Assembly (NCBI RefSeq): GCF_000166395.1
Contig: NC_014655.1
Span: forward strand, 2,418,001-2,482,000
Direction: 5' to 3'
From: Leadbetterella byssophila DSM 17132
GTDB lineage: Bacteria; Bacteroidota; Bacteroidia; Cytophagales; Spirosomataceae
DNA: 64,000 nucleotides
Position numbers and translations under genes: made by a program. Under the pieces are notes generated by a model, which saw only the letters and a program-made list of their open reading frames with translations, searched no databases and was not told where the DNA came from. The first letter of the stretch is position 1, and the number at the start of each line of letters is the position of its first letter. Shown here one piece after another: positions 1 through 6,856 of the stretch.

Positions 1-321
1 TACGACTAATTGTTCTCGAAATACAATGCCTTTATTAGAGACTGGCAAGACGGGTCTACCGACCACCGTTCTTGCAGACGTTGTATTTATTACAGGTTGT
101 GGCTCATTTTTCTGATTTTTGTTATTATGAATTTTAAAAATTTCCATTTCACAATATCTACTAGAATTTTTGCCTATCGATAATATCATTTCTTGTTTAT
201 ACGGACTATTTGGGGCATGAAGGTCTAATATTAGTGTAGAATCATAAACAACGTGGTAAACAACCGGTTCTTGTATAAACCATAAGAATACCCAGAGTGT
301 GTAGGTTGATAACTGGAACAT
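1..321 (-). CDS. GLPGLI-family-like secreted protein, partial
   Basis: This frame is open from an ATG at 321 to the window edge (107 codons), so the C-terminus is missing. It begins with a hydrophobic stretch (LWVFLWF) that could be a signal peptide. A segment follows of the type VVYHVVYDSTL, then EMILSIGKNSSRYCE, which fits the opening of GLPGLI-family proteins: a strand ending in Y-x-x-x-x-D, then a lipid- or metal-independent 'LxxGxxxSxF' pattern. GLPGLI proteins are Bacteroidota secreted proteins of unknown function. It lies 15 bp downstream of the thioredoxin-like lipoprotein gene on the same strand and so is probably the last visible gene of that cluster. The family call comes from pattern resemblance only. 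Confidence 0.5.
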   Translation of the reverse strand, partial: MFQLSTYTLWVFLWFIQEPVVYHVVYDSTLILDLHAPNSPYKQEMILSIGKNSSRYCEMEIFKIHNNKNQKNEPQPVINTTSARTVVGRPVLPVSNKGIVFREQLVV

Positions 322-336
322 TGGATTAGATTTATA

Positions 337-828
337 TCAATTTATTATTAATTTTGCCGCCTCAAAATCGTCTCTGTTATTGAGGAAATCTCCAATTAAC
401 AAAATTTCATCATTTAAATTAGTAACAATACATTGATCTGGTAAAATACCGGTATTCAACGTATAAAATTTGCTTTCAGTGTCTAAATAGAGGGTTAGAT
501 TTCCAACTTTCACTTTGCCTGATTCTACTAAATATTTTATTGATTCAAAATCCTTATTTTTGGAATAACAAAATGGTATTATCTGTACTTGACTGGCACG
601 CTCAGCAAGTTTGTCAGACAACATGTTAATTTGTGAAAACCTGCTTAAACATGTTGCACAAGATACATCAATAGGAATATAAAGTCTAAACGTCCGCTCA
701 TCATCGCTTGCATTAGAATATTCTGATCTATATTTTTCAATCTGGACAGGGATTTTCAAAACTTTATGCTTTTCAGTCTTAGCTTGACAAGCAATCAAAA
801 ATAAAAAAATAATAGGGAGAGATTTCAT
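337..828 (-). CDS. Lipoprotein with thioredoxin-like CxxC motif
   Basis: A 163-residue protein that starts at the internal ATG at 828, because this gives a clean lipoprotein signal (MKSLPIIFLFLIAC, lipobox cysteine at about residue 14). The longer upstream reading has no signal. It carries SCATC (a CxxC) about 60 residues in, followed by a helix-like stretch and a strand pattern ending in an LPDQ motif. This resembles the thioredoxin/AhpC-TSA fold found in many Bacteroidota lipoproteins, although the usual WCxxC tryptophan is absent. The start codon lies directly behind the stop of the propeller lipoprotein gene (stop at 830-832), so the two are probably co-translated. A role in thiol-disulfide chemistry on the neighbouring cysteine-rich peptide is an inference from position. 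Confidence 0.6.
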   Translation of the reverse strand: MKSLPIIFLFLIACQAKTEKHKVLKIPVQIEKYRSEYSNASDDERTFRLYIPIDVSCATCLSRFSQINMLSDKLAERASQVQIIPFCYSKNKDFESIKYLVESGKVKVGNLTLYLDTESKFYTLNTGILPDQCIVTNLNDEILLIGDFLNNRDDFEAAKLIIN

Positions 829-829
829 T

Positions 830-1846
830 TTAATAGAGGTTTCCACTTTCAATACTTCTCGTTTCGGGATTGAAGACATATATAGTTGAATCATTGGAGC
901 TCACCACAAAATCGACGATGCCATTTTCGAGGTTTATACGTTTTTTTTCATTCCCGTCCCAGTCAAAAACAAAAATTGATTTCCCTAGTTCTGAGTCTTC
1001 CTTTTCTCTAAAATTTCCTGAAATAAGCAGATAAATGTATTTCTCTGTTGTTTGGCCTCGTACATATCCAAAACGAGTTTCTTTATTAATGCTCATAAAT
1101 TCCTTCCCTTCTGCCGTTTTTGCTAATTTCAAGTTTGGCCCAAATCCTTCTGGTCCGAATATTTGCTTTTTGGTTCCAGCATCTAAATCTATGTATTGTA
1201 GATAATCAGCATACCTAGCAGCAAGAAAATACTTATTTTGAGTGGGATGCTTGTACAAAAAACTTTCAAATGCTTCCTTTTGTGTACGGGGAAAATTTTC
1301 TGGGTAAGGGAAGTACGTTTCTTCAATTTTGCCCTTATTAAGATCTACTTTTTCCAAGAGATAATTTGAGTCATGGTCTCCGCTACAAATAAATGTATGT
1401 TTTGTAAGTGGTTGAATTCGGTAGTAATTTGTGTTTTGAAAAGGCAATTCCTCTGTAACTGAGTCTAAATCTTTAATTGAAACAAAAATTATTGCAGCTT
1501 TCAATAAATCTAAAACCCATAGTTGATCTCCTAATATACCAAAAGATAAAAAGGATAAACTCTCACCTGCCTTTCTACCTGCAGGCAGTAAGTCTCTTAC
1601 TTTTTGTTTACTATGTAGACTATAACTTGAAAAATGATGACGAGTGGTACTTTCATCGTGTCTAATTAAGAGCAAAGAATCGTTGAAAAGCATCATATGA
1701 TATGGCGACGTTACATCAGCTGTAAAAAGCTTTTTTGTTACTAGTGCTTGTTCAACCGGAAATTTTTTAAAAGTAATATCTTTCTTATCTTGTGCATCGC
1801 AACTGTTTAAAAAAAGTACAAAAAGCAATAGGTATATCTTATTCAT
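830..1846 (-). CDS. TolB-like six-bladed propeller lipoprotein (BF3164-like)
   Basis: A 338-residue lipoprotein. The signal MNKIYLLLFVLFLNSC ends in a lipobox cysteine, followed by DAQD, which suggests surface or periplasmic anchoring. The body shows blade-like repeats typical of Bacteroidota TolB-like/BF3164 propeller lipoproteins: 'GRKAGESLSFLSFGILGDQ', then LWVLDLLKAAIIFVS, and later blades ending in YIYLLISG and IYVFNPETRSI. Family members are of unknown biochemical function and often sit near small secreted peptides and thioredoxin-like proteins, as here. It is followed with no gap by the CxxC lipoprotein. A strong hairpin separates it from the peptide gene upstream. The fold assignment is fairly safe; the function is not known. 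Confidence 0.62.
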   Translation of the reverse strand: MNKIYLLLFVLFLNSCDAQDKKDITFKKFPVEQALVTKKLFTADVTSPYHMMLFNDSLLLIRHDESTTRHHFSSYSLHSKQKVRDLLPAGRKAGESLSFLSFGILGDQLWVLDLLKAAIIFVSIKDLDSVTEELPFQNTNYYRIQPLTKHTFICSGDHDSNYLLEKVDLNKGKIEETYFPYPENFPRTQKEAFESFLYKHPTQNKYFLAARYADYLQYIDLDAGTKKQIFGPEGFGPNLKLAKTAEGKEFMSINKETRFGYVRGQTTEKYIYLLISGNFREKEDSELGKSIFVFDWDGNEKKRINLENGIVDFVVSSNDSTIYVFNPETRSIESGNLY

Positions 1847-2019
1847 TCTAAATTATAGTTTACAAGTTTAAATATAGTTTACAAGCTCAAAATGTACTTT
1901 CAAAATATTTTTGCTTAGAACTAGGTAATGGAAAAAAAATAGCATATCTAGTAACTTTAATATTTGGCTGCGACTTATGTGTCTAATATTTCGAGTTTGT
2001 TTGAACGCTAATTTTAATT

Positions 2020-2050
2020 GTGATGCCGTAATAAAAAATTACGGCATCAC
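2020..2050 (-). terminator. Perfect hairpin after the small peptide gene
   Basis: A 13-bp perfect stem (GTGATGCCGTAAT, 2020-2032) with a five-A loop pairs with 2038-2050. It lies 19 bp past the stop of the cysteine-rich peptide gene. The downstream U-tract on the minus strand is weak, so it may terminate only partly, or act as a 3' stabiliser that sets peptide mRNA apart from the propeller genes. Confidence 0.7.
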
Positions 2051-2068
2051 TAAGTTGCAGTTGTTCTC

Positions 2069-2290
2069 TTAAGGAAGATTATACCCACAAGTCTTAGCGC
2101 CCTCTTCCGGAACGCATTTAGTCACATTATAACCTCCATGGCTGCAACGATCATCAGCTTTCCCAGTAAATTTACATCCAACTGCAATAACATCAGGTTG
2201 ATCTGGATCTTGATCTTGATTACTTTGAGAACTAACTTGGAAAGAAATACCGATAGTCAGAACCAAAAATGGTACGATGATTTTTTTCAT
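2069..2290 (-). CDS. Small secreted four-cysteine peptide (NVEALA-like)
   Basis: A 73-residue protein with a classical signal peptide (MKKIIVPFLVLTIGISFQVSSQ, cleavage probably near residue 22). An acidic Asp/Gln-rich spacer follows (about 23-33), then a 36-residue cysteine-rich end with Cys at 39, 49, 59 and 68, spaced 10, 10 and 9. DVIAVG directly before the first Cys recalls the NVEALA box of Bacteroidota peptide families in both position and hydrophobicity, but the match is loose. The even spacing suggests two disulfides in the mature peptide. It is the first gene of a minus-strand cluster with a propeller lipoprotein and a CxxC lipoprotein. No function is recognised; a secreted or surface-displayed peptide is the likely product. 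Confidence 0.6.
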   Translation of the reverse strand: MKKIIVPFLVLTIGISFQVSSQSNQDQDPDQPDVIAVGCKFTGKADDRCSHGGYNVTKCVPEEGAKTCGYNLP

Positions 2291-2674
2291 TGTTTAGTAA
2301 TTTAAGGTGAATAATTGTTAAAATTTATTTTTAGAAATAACATCAGCGGCAAATCTGCCGATTTAAGTCTTTGATAAAGTTACGCGGCAAGGTTAATATA
2401 TGATATAAATATGGTAAAAATTTATTAAGTGGTAATTTGTTAAATCTTTTAATTGTAATACTCTCTATTTTATGGACAACCTGATAAGTAATTACTTAGA
2501 GGTTTATATGAAAATCGGGAGTACTTCTTTTTGATTTAGATTTGTAGAATTGAGCAGGAAACTGAAACTTGAAGGAAGAGTGCTTTCGCTCTTCAGTCCT
2601 AATTAGAATTTTTTTTGAGAGATGCAGTGTTATTTGTTTGTCATCTAATTATCTTTATCTACAAAATTAGGTGA
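2291..2674. other. AT-rich intergenic region with two hairpins
   Basis: No credible gene is visible. A short hairpin CGGCA-aatc-TGCCG lies at 2346-2359, upstream of the peptide gene. A second, 8-bp stem at 2575-2594 (GAAGAGTG, loop CTTT, CGCTCTTC) is followed on the plus strand by a run of eight T at about 2610, so it resembles a plus-strand terminator with no obvious gene before it. The promoter of the peptide gene probably lies at about 2300-2420, but I could not pick out a clear -7/-33 pair. Confidence 0.4.
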
Positions 2675-2794
2675 ATGCATATTGACGAATTATTAAATAA
2701 TGCTTTGAATATTGGTGGGGGTTATTTAAACCCTACAAACAGGTACGGTGTGGTAGATCCCAATAGCTCGATAAAAACTTGGACACAAAACTAA
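2675..2794 (+). pseudogene. Short ORF running into IS3 element (39 codons)
   Basis: An ATG preceded by AGGTGA opens a frame reading MHIDELLNNALNIGGGYLN and on through PTNRYGVVDP, then running past the left end of the IS3 element (about 2773) to a stop at 2792. Codon use looks gene-like and the start has a plausible ribosome site. It is therefore probably the 5' end of a gene interrupted by the insertion. No continuation was found beyond the right end of the element at about 4052. No family was recognised, and it could be chance. Confidence 0.3.
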
Positions 2795-2818
2795 GTTAAT
2801 AATTAATTAGATTTGTGT

Positions 2819-3127
2819 ATGTCAAAGCATAGGAAAACGTGGTCTTCAGAAGAAAAGGAGAAGATAGTACTTTACTCAATTGAGCATGGGGTTAGTGTTG
2901 CTTCAAGGGAATTTGGGGTGTCGTCTGTAAGTATTTATAGTTGGAAAGAGAAGTTTGACCAACTGGGTAAGACAGGTTTACCTCCAGGGTCGATGTCAGA
3001 TTCTGAGCGTGAGTTAAAACAATTGCGTCGAGAAAACGAAGCTCTTAAACGGATCGTGGCCGAAAAAGAGTTAGCTATTCAGATTAAAGATTCCCTTTTA
3101 AAAAAAAGTCAATCCCTAAAGAAATGA
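2819..3127 (+). CDS. IS3-family transposase OrfA
   Basis: A 102-residue helix-turn-helix protein. An HTH over residues about 8-50 (SSEEKEKIVLYSIEHG, then VASREFGVSSVSIYSWKEKF) should bind the element ends. A leucine-zipper-like coiled coil follows (ELKQLRRENEALKRIVAEKE), as is normal for OrfA of IS3 elements. ATG at 2819 was chosen over an upstream TTG. The stop overlaps the OrfB start by 4 nt (ATGA at 3124-3127). OrfB may thus be made by translational coupling as well as, or instead of, frameshifting; no A-rich slippery run sits exactly at the overlap, although AAAAAAA occurs about 25 nt before it. Confidence 0.88.
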   Translation: MSKHRKTWSSEEKEKIVLYSIEHGVSVASREFGVSSVSIYSWKEKFDQLGKTGLPPGSMSDSERELKQLRRENEALKRIVAEKELAIQIKDSLLKKSQSLKK

Positions 3128-4023
3128 AAATCATGGTTGTTGACGAGTTTTTAGAGCAAGGGAAGCCAAAATCAATAGTGTTGAAGCATGTAGGGTTAGC
3201 TAGAAGTAGCTATTATTATACATCTACTGGCACAAAACCCGGTAAAAAGATCTCTCAGTTTGTCTATGATTTAGAAAACAACAGGCATGATTTGGAGTAT
3301 GTTTTGCAAGAAACCAAGAAACTTTTGGAGGGAGAATTTGTGGATTACGGTTATTATAAAACCTATCGCTATTTAAACCAAGAAAAGGGGTTAAAGATAG
3401 GTGCTTATAGAACCTACAAACTCATGAAAGAGCATAATTTACTGAAATTTCAACGCAATAATACCAAAAGAACTAGCCGAAATTGGGTAAAAGACCTCGT
3501 CCCTAATGTACAAAACGAATTTAGTTTCCTTGAATTTGACATTAAGTATGTTTATATCCAAGGAACACGCTCAAATGCACAAGTCCTGACCGTTTTAGAT
3601 GTTTTTTCAAGATGGCAACTTGGACAATACATCGCAAATTCTATTAAATCAGAAGATGTAATTAGACTTTTTGAGCAAATTTTTGAAACTTATCCTATGC
3701 CTAAGCAATTTATCGTAAGAAATGATAATGGTTCTCAATTTGAAGCAACAATAGTTCAGGAATATTTAAGACAAAAAGGAGTTAATCAGGAATTTACGAA
3801 GCCTGCTACTCCGCAACAGAATGCACATATTGAGTCCTATCATTCAATCTTAGAGAGTGCTGTTTGTCAGAGATTTGAGTTTGAAGATTTGCAAGATTTC
3901 AAACAAGTGATGCATAGATGGAAAAAATTTTATAACTTCGAAAGAATACATGGAGGTTTACAATATATGTCTCCTCGAAAATTCCTCGAATCAATACAAG
4001 TAGAAATAGACCCTACGTGGTAA
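3124..4023 (+). CDS. IS3-family transposase OrfB (DDE integrase core)
   Basis: A 299-residue catalytic subunit. An N-terminal HTH_21-like part (residues about 70-115, GYYKTYRYLNQEKGLKIG) precedes the rve integrase core. The DDE residues are visible in LEFDIKYVY (first Asp), RNDNGSQF (second Asp) and HIESYHS (Glu). The C-terminal FYNFERIHGGLQYMSPRKF is the usual IS3 ending. With OrfA it catalyses copy-out/paste-in transposition. The length is normal and no disabling change was seen. It is not closely similar to the OrfB of the second IS3 element at 5198-6046. Confidence 0.9.
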   Translation: MKIMVVDEFLEQGKPKSIVLKHVGLARSSYYYTSTGTKPGKKISQFVYDLENNRHDLEYVLQETKKLLEGEFVDYGYYKTYRYLNQEKGLKIGAYRTYKLMKEHNLLKFQRNNTKRTSRNWVKDLVPNVQNEFSFLEFDIKYVYIQGTRSNAQVLTVLDVFSRWQLGQYIANSIKSEDVIRLFEQIFETYPMPKQFIVRNDNGSQFEATIVQEYLRQKGVNQEFTKPATPQQNAHIESYHSILESAVCQRFEFEDLQDFKQVMHRWKKFYNFERIHGGLQYMSPRKFLESIQVEIDPTW

Positions 4024-4150
4024 AATAAAGTAAATAAACTGTCCAAGTATTTGCGTTTAAGACAAAATATTTTGTTTTCTTATTTAATTGTTGTTTGTGC
4101 TTAATTGTAGAATTTATAAATCTAGTTAGAGTATTTAACCATACGAAATC

Positions 4151-4492
4151 ATGAAAACGCATTCGACTTTTTTCATTCTTCTGCTTTCAATTATTCTATT
4201 GATCCAGTCTTGTAATAATGAAGTTATTACGCCTGCAGGCTATTACAAAGCTAAAATTACAGGCAGATTTTGTACTCTTGCAGCTCAAGTAAAGGGAGGT
4301 GAAACAACTTCAGAATTGGATAAATATGAGTATATATATATTGTAAACATTCCTGAAGAATTGAGTTTTATAGGAGCTGAATTCTATTTTGAAAAATTTG
4401 AGAAAGTAGATCCGCCCATCTGTTTAGGAAATACCTATTCACCTCACCTGACTATATCCGTTGGTAGTATTTTTATAAAGCAACCAAAATAA
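4151..4492 (+). CDS. Small lipoprotein paired with subtilase
   Basis: A 113-residue lipoprotein. The signal ending IQSC puts the lipobox Cys at about residue 21; then come Thr-, Tyr- and Ile-rich beta-type segments and two further cysteines (GRFCTL, PICLGN). No family was recognised. It lies 7 bp upstream of the first subtilase gene. The second subtilase (11662-9251) also has a small lipoprotein directly upstream (12108-11659), with a similar layout: a lipobox, then a 'G-x-[IV]-[TR]-G-x-F-C' region (KITGRFC versus EVIRGFC). The two are probably distant paralogues. A role as partner or inhibitor of the protease is an inference from this repeated pairing. Confidence 0.5.
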   Translation: MKTHSTFFILLLSIILLIQSCNNEVITPAGYYKAKITGRFCTLAAQVKGGETTSELDKYEYIYIVNIPEELSFIGAEFYFEKFEKVDPPICLGNTYSPHLTISVGSIFIKQPK

Positions 4493-4499
4493 ATCGATT

Positions 4500-4862
4500 A
4501 TGAAATATTTTAATGTACTTATTTTCCTAACTTTTATCTCAGTTTGTCAAGCTCAGATAGATAACAGACCTTTTTATTATTACTTTGATGAGAAGGTACT
4601 GATTGACATTGACTCTTCCAATGCTATTTTAGTAATTGGAGATCTTAAAAGTAAAGAGGACTTACTCCGGTTGGTACAAAAATATGGGGCTTTACACAAG
4701 CCTCAAAACCCTTACCAGAATATACTTAACATTACATTTGGTTCTTCTAACAACAATAAGAATTTTGAAAGACAACTTAAAGAAGAATTCCCTGATGTAT
4801 TTTTTAGTTTTTCCTACAAGTATCAGAATGCTTATGTGTTAGTATTAAATGAGGTATGATAA
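4500..4862 (+). pseudogene. Subtilase copy 1, N-terminal propeptide part
   Basis: A 119-codon frame with a signal peptide (MKYFNVLIFLTFISVCQAQ) followed by a propeptide-like segment. It resembles the start of the second subtilase: VLIDIDSSNAILVI here against ELRIDSSSVLLKV there, at the same distance from the start. The frame stops (TGA at 4857-4859) just before the left end of the IS3 element, and the rest of the gene continues after it at 6142. It is therefore the 5' piece of a split secreted protease gene. Joining the flanks directly does not restore the frame, so a few bases were lost or changed around the insertion. Confidence 0.72.
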
Positions 4863-4925
4863 TGGACCCCAGAATTAGGACAAGGAATTAAGTTTGAAAG
4901 ATCAATTTTAATAACTTGTCATATT

Positions 4926-5237
4926 ATGGGAAATACACGTAGAAAATTCAGTTCGGAATTCAAGAGCAAGGTGGTCTTGGAAGCCTTAAAGGAGCGACAA
5001 ACTTTGTCGGAGCTTGCGTCATTATTTGAGGTTCATCCTCAGCAGATCACTAATTGGAAGAAGGAATTCATGGAGAAAAGTGCTCAAATTTTCGAGTTGA
5101 AGTCTGTTGGAAAATCAAGTGTTGAAGAACAGGAGAAGGAATTTCTTTATGCTCAAATCGGCCAGCAAAAAGTAGAAATTGAATTTCTTAAAAAAAAGTG
5201 GCATCAAATACAGGCCTCAAACAAAGGCGTGAAATGA
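4926..5237 (+). CDS. IS3-family transposase OrfA
   Basis: A 103-residue protein with an N-terminal HTH (RKFSSEFKSKVVLEALKE, then LSELASLFEVHPQQITNWKKEF) and a C-terminal coiled coil (EKEFLYAQIGQQKVEIEFLKKK). This is the usual OrfA that binds the inverted repeats. Near the end the frame crosses the slippery run A-AAA-AAG (5190-5198). A -1 shift there joins it to OrfB, so OrfA alone and the OrfAB fusion are both expected. Confidence 0.9.
   Translation: MGNTRRKFSSEFKSKVVLEALKERQTLSELASLFEVHPQQITNWKKEFMEKSAQIFELKSVGKSSVEEQEKEFLYAQIGQQKVEIEFLKKKWHQIQASNKGVK
5190..5198 (+). promoter_or_regulatory. Programmed -1 frameshift site of IS3 element
   Basis: A run of eight A followed by G, read in the OrfA frame as AAA AAA AAG, is the classic A-AAA-AAG slippery heptamer of IS3 elements. 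OrfB is in the -1 frame and overlaps OrfA from 5198 to 5237. Confidence 0.8.
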
Positions 5238-6046
5238 TCGAAGGGACGAATAAACTGCTGGGTATTTCTAAGCAATGCAGTCTATTGGGGATTCATCGCA
5301 GTGGTCTATATTACCGGCCCGTAGCAGAGCGTGAAGAAGATTTACAGCTTATGCTTGAAATTGATAAGATTTACCTCAAATACCCTTTTATGGGTAGTCG
5401 GAGGGTGGTAGATCAACTAACAAAGTTGGGCTTTCAGGTGAACCGTAAACGGGTGCAGAGATTAAGAAGACTTATGAGATTGGAAACCTTTTATCCTAAA
5501 CCCAATACCAGTAAAGCAGACCCAGCGAAATATAAGTATCCCTACTTGCTAAAGAATTTAAAAATAGAAAAGATTAATCAGGCGTGGGCTGTGGATATCA
5601 CCTCTGTCCCCATGAAAACCGGATTTATGTATCTGGTGGCAATAATAGACTTATATAGCAGATATGTGGTCAATTGGTCAATCGGCAACACTATGGATGC
5701 ACAATGGGTAGGCAATTGTTTGTCAGAGGCATTTGACAAACATGGAGTGCCACAGATAATAAATAGTGATCAGGGAAGTCAGTTTACCTCAGAAGTTTAC
5801 CTGGACTTACTGAAGGAAAAAGGGGTAGCCATTTCTATGGATGGAAAAGGTAGAGCCGTAGACAATATCTTTATAGAGAGGCTTTGGCGAAGTGTTAAAT
5901 GGGAATATGTTTATCTTAATCCTGAAATCGATGGAGTGGCGTTGTTCAAAGGATTAACCCAGTGGTTTAAATTTTACAACCATGAGCGAAACCATCAGGG
6001 TATTGACATGGAAATTCCAGCAGAAAGATTTAACTTAGTAGCATAG
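5198..6046 (+). CDS. IS3-family transposase OrfB (via -1 frameshift)
   Basis: A 282-residue frame opened at the GTG at 5198, but in practice expressed as an OrfAB fusion. An HTH_21 segment (YPFMGSRRVVDQLTKLGFQVN) precedes the rve core. The DDE residues are seen in WAVDITSVPM, INSDQGSQFTS and IFIERLWRSVKWE. The C-terminal FYNHERNHQGIDMEIPAERF is intact. The sequence resembles the IS150/ISNCY-like branch used by many Bacteroidota elements; the subgroup was not determined. No lesion was seen, so the element may be active. Confidence 0.9.
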   Translation: MASNTGLKQRREMIEGTNKLLGISKQCSLLGIHRSGLYYRPVAEREEDLQLMLEIDKIYLKYPFMGSRRVVDQLTKLGFQVNRKRVQRLRRLMRLETFYPKPNTSKADPAKYKYPYLLKNLKIEKINQAWAVDITSVPMKTGFMYLVAIIDLYSRYVVNWSIGNTMDAQWVGNCLSEAFDKHGVPQIINSDQGSQFTSEVYLDLLKEKGVAISMDGKGRAVDNIFIERLWRSVKWEYVYLNPEIDGVALFKGLTQWFKFYNHERNHQGIDMEIPAERFNLVA

Positions 6047-6141
6047 AAAATCGGGTTATCCACAAGCAGGATAAGTTATCAACTCCCCCCTGCACCCCCC
6101 TATGTTAACAATAGTAATAATTGTCCTAAATGTGGGGTCCA

Positions 6142-6840
6142 CTTAATATCTCTCAAACCAAAAACATCTTTAGCTGATATAGAGGCCTCTTTTAAAGATA
6201 AAATTCGTTTGAAAAAATCGAAGAAGCACAAAACAGCTTTGTTTGAGGTTATACCAGGTAACGATGTATTAAAGGTTGCCAATGAAATAAAGGAAAGTGG
6301 CTTAGTGGAATGGTGTCAACCAAATTTTATTGCGGATAGAAAAGTTGGCAACCCTTTATATCCTGATCAATATTATTTAAATAACACTGGACAATTTGGA
6401 GGCGTAGCTGGAATAGATATTAATGCTCCCGAAGCATGGGCCCTTACTACCGGGTGTGGAATTAGAGTTGCAGTAGTAGATGAGGGGGTAGATAACCATA
6501 ATGATATGAATGGGAGGGTAACAACGGGTTTTGATCCTGTAAACTTAACTAACCCGGGTCGTCCCTTGGTTGCCGCGGATAATCATGGAGTTGCATGTGC
6601 TGGAATAATAGCTGCCTCAAATAATACCATTGGAATAAGGGGTATTGCAGAGAATGCAATTATAGTACCTGTTAAAATATTTGCAAATGGTACAGCTTAC
6701 ACTGATTCTGATATTGGTGACGCGATTAATTGGGCTTGGGATGATGGCAATGCGGAGGTTTTAAGCAATTCATGGGGAAATGGTCCACCATCTTCAGATA
6801 TAACAAATGCGATTAACAATGCTACAACCTCTGGACGTGG
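6142..6840 (+). pseudogene. Subtilase copy 1, peptidase S8 domain fragment
   Basis: An open frame of about 232 codons from the right end of the IS3 element to the left end of the IS66 element. It continues the propeptide (FKDKIRLKKSKKHKTALFEV, ESGLVEWCQPNF) into a peptidase S8 catalytic domain. The catalytic Asp lies in VAVVDEGVDNH and the His in NHGVACAGIIAA; SNSWGNG is also present. The domain is cut at ATTSGRG, so the oxyanion Asn, the catalytic Ser (GTSAAAP) and any sorting tail are missing. No continuation lies beyond the IS66 element. Similarity to copy 2 is plain (YYLNNTGQFGGVAGIDINAP against YYLNNTGQYGGTSGIDINAP). It is non-functional. Confidence 0.88.
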
Positions 6841-6856
6841 GTATCCGCCCGACGAA

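Larger units (their letters stand above)
2773..4052 (+). mobile_element. IS3-family insertion sequence, copy type 1
   Basis: About 1.28 kb with two consecutive transposase frames and terminal inverted repeats. ACTTGGACA (2777-2785) matches TGTCCAAGT (4040-4048), and weaker pairing extends a few bases outward, so the exact ends are uncertain by several bases. No target-site duplication could be identified. Both ORFs are intact, so the element may be functional. Confidence 0.8.
4863..6141 (+). mobile_element. IS3-family insertion sequence inside subtilase copy 1
   Basis: A 1279-bp element with 20-bp imperfect terminal inverted repeats. The left end starts TGGACCCCAGAATTAGGACA (4863-4882). The right end (6122-6141) is the reverse complement with two or three mismatches. 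It encodes OrfA and OrfB joined by a -1 frameshift. No clear 3-4 bp target duplication is visible (flanks ...GATAA and CTTAA...). Its transposase is diverged from that of the IS3 element at 2.8-4.0 kb, so it is a separate acquisition. Confidence 0.9.
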
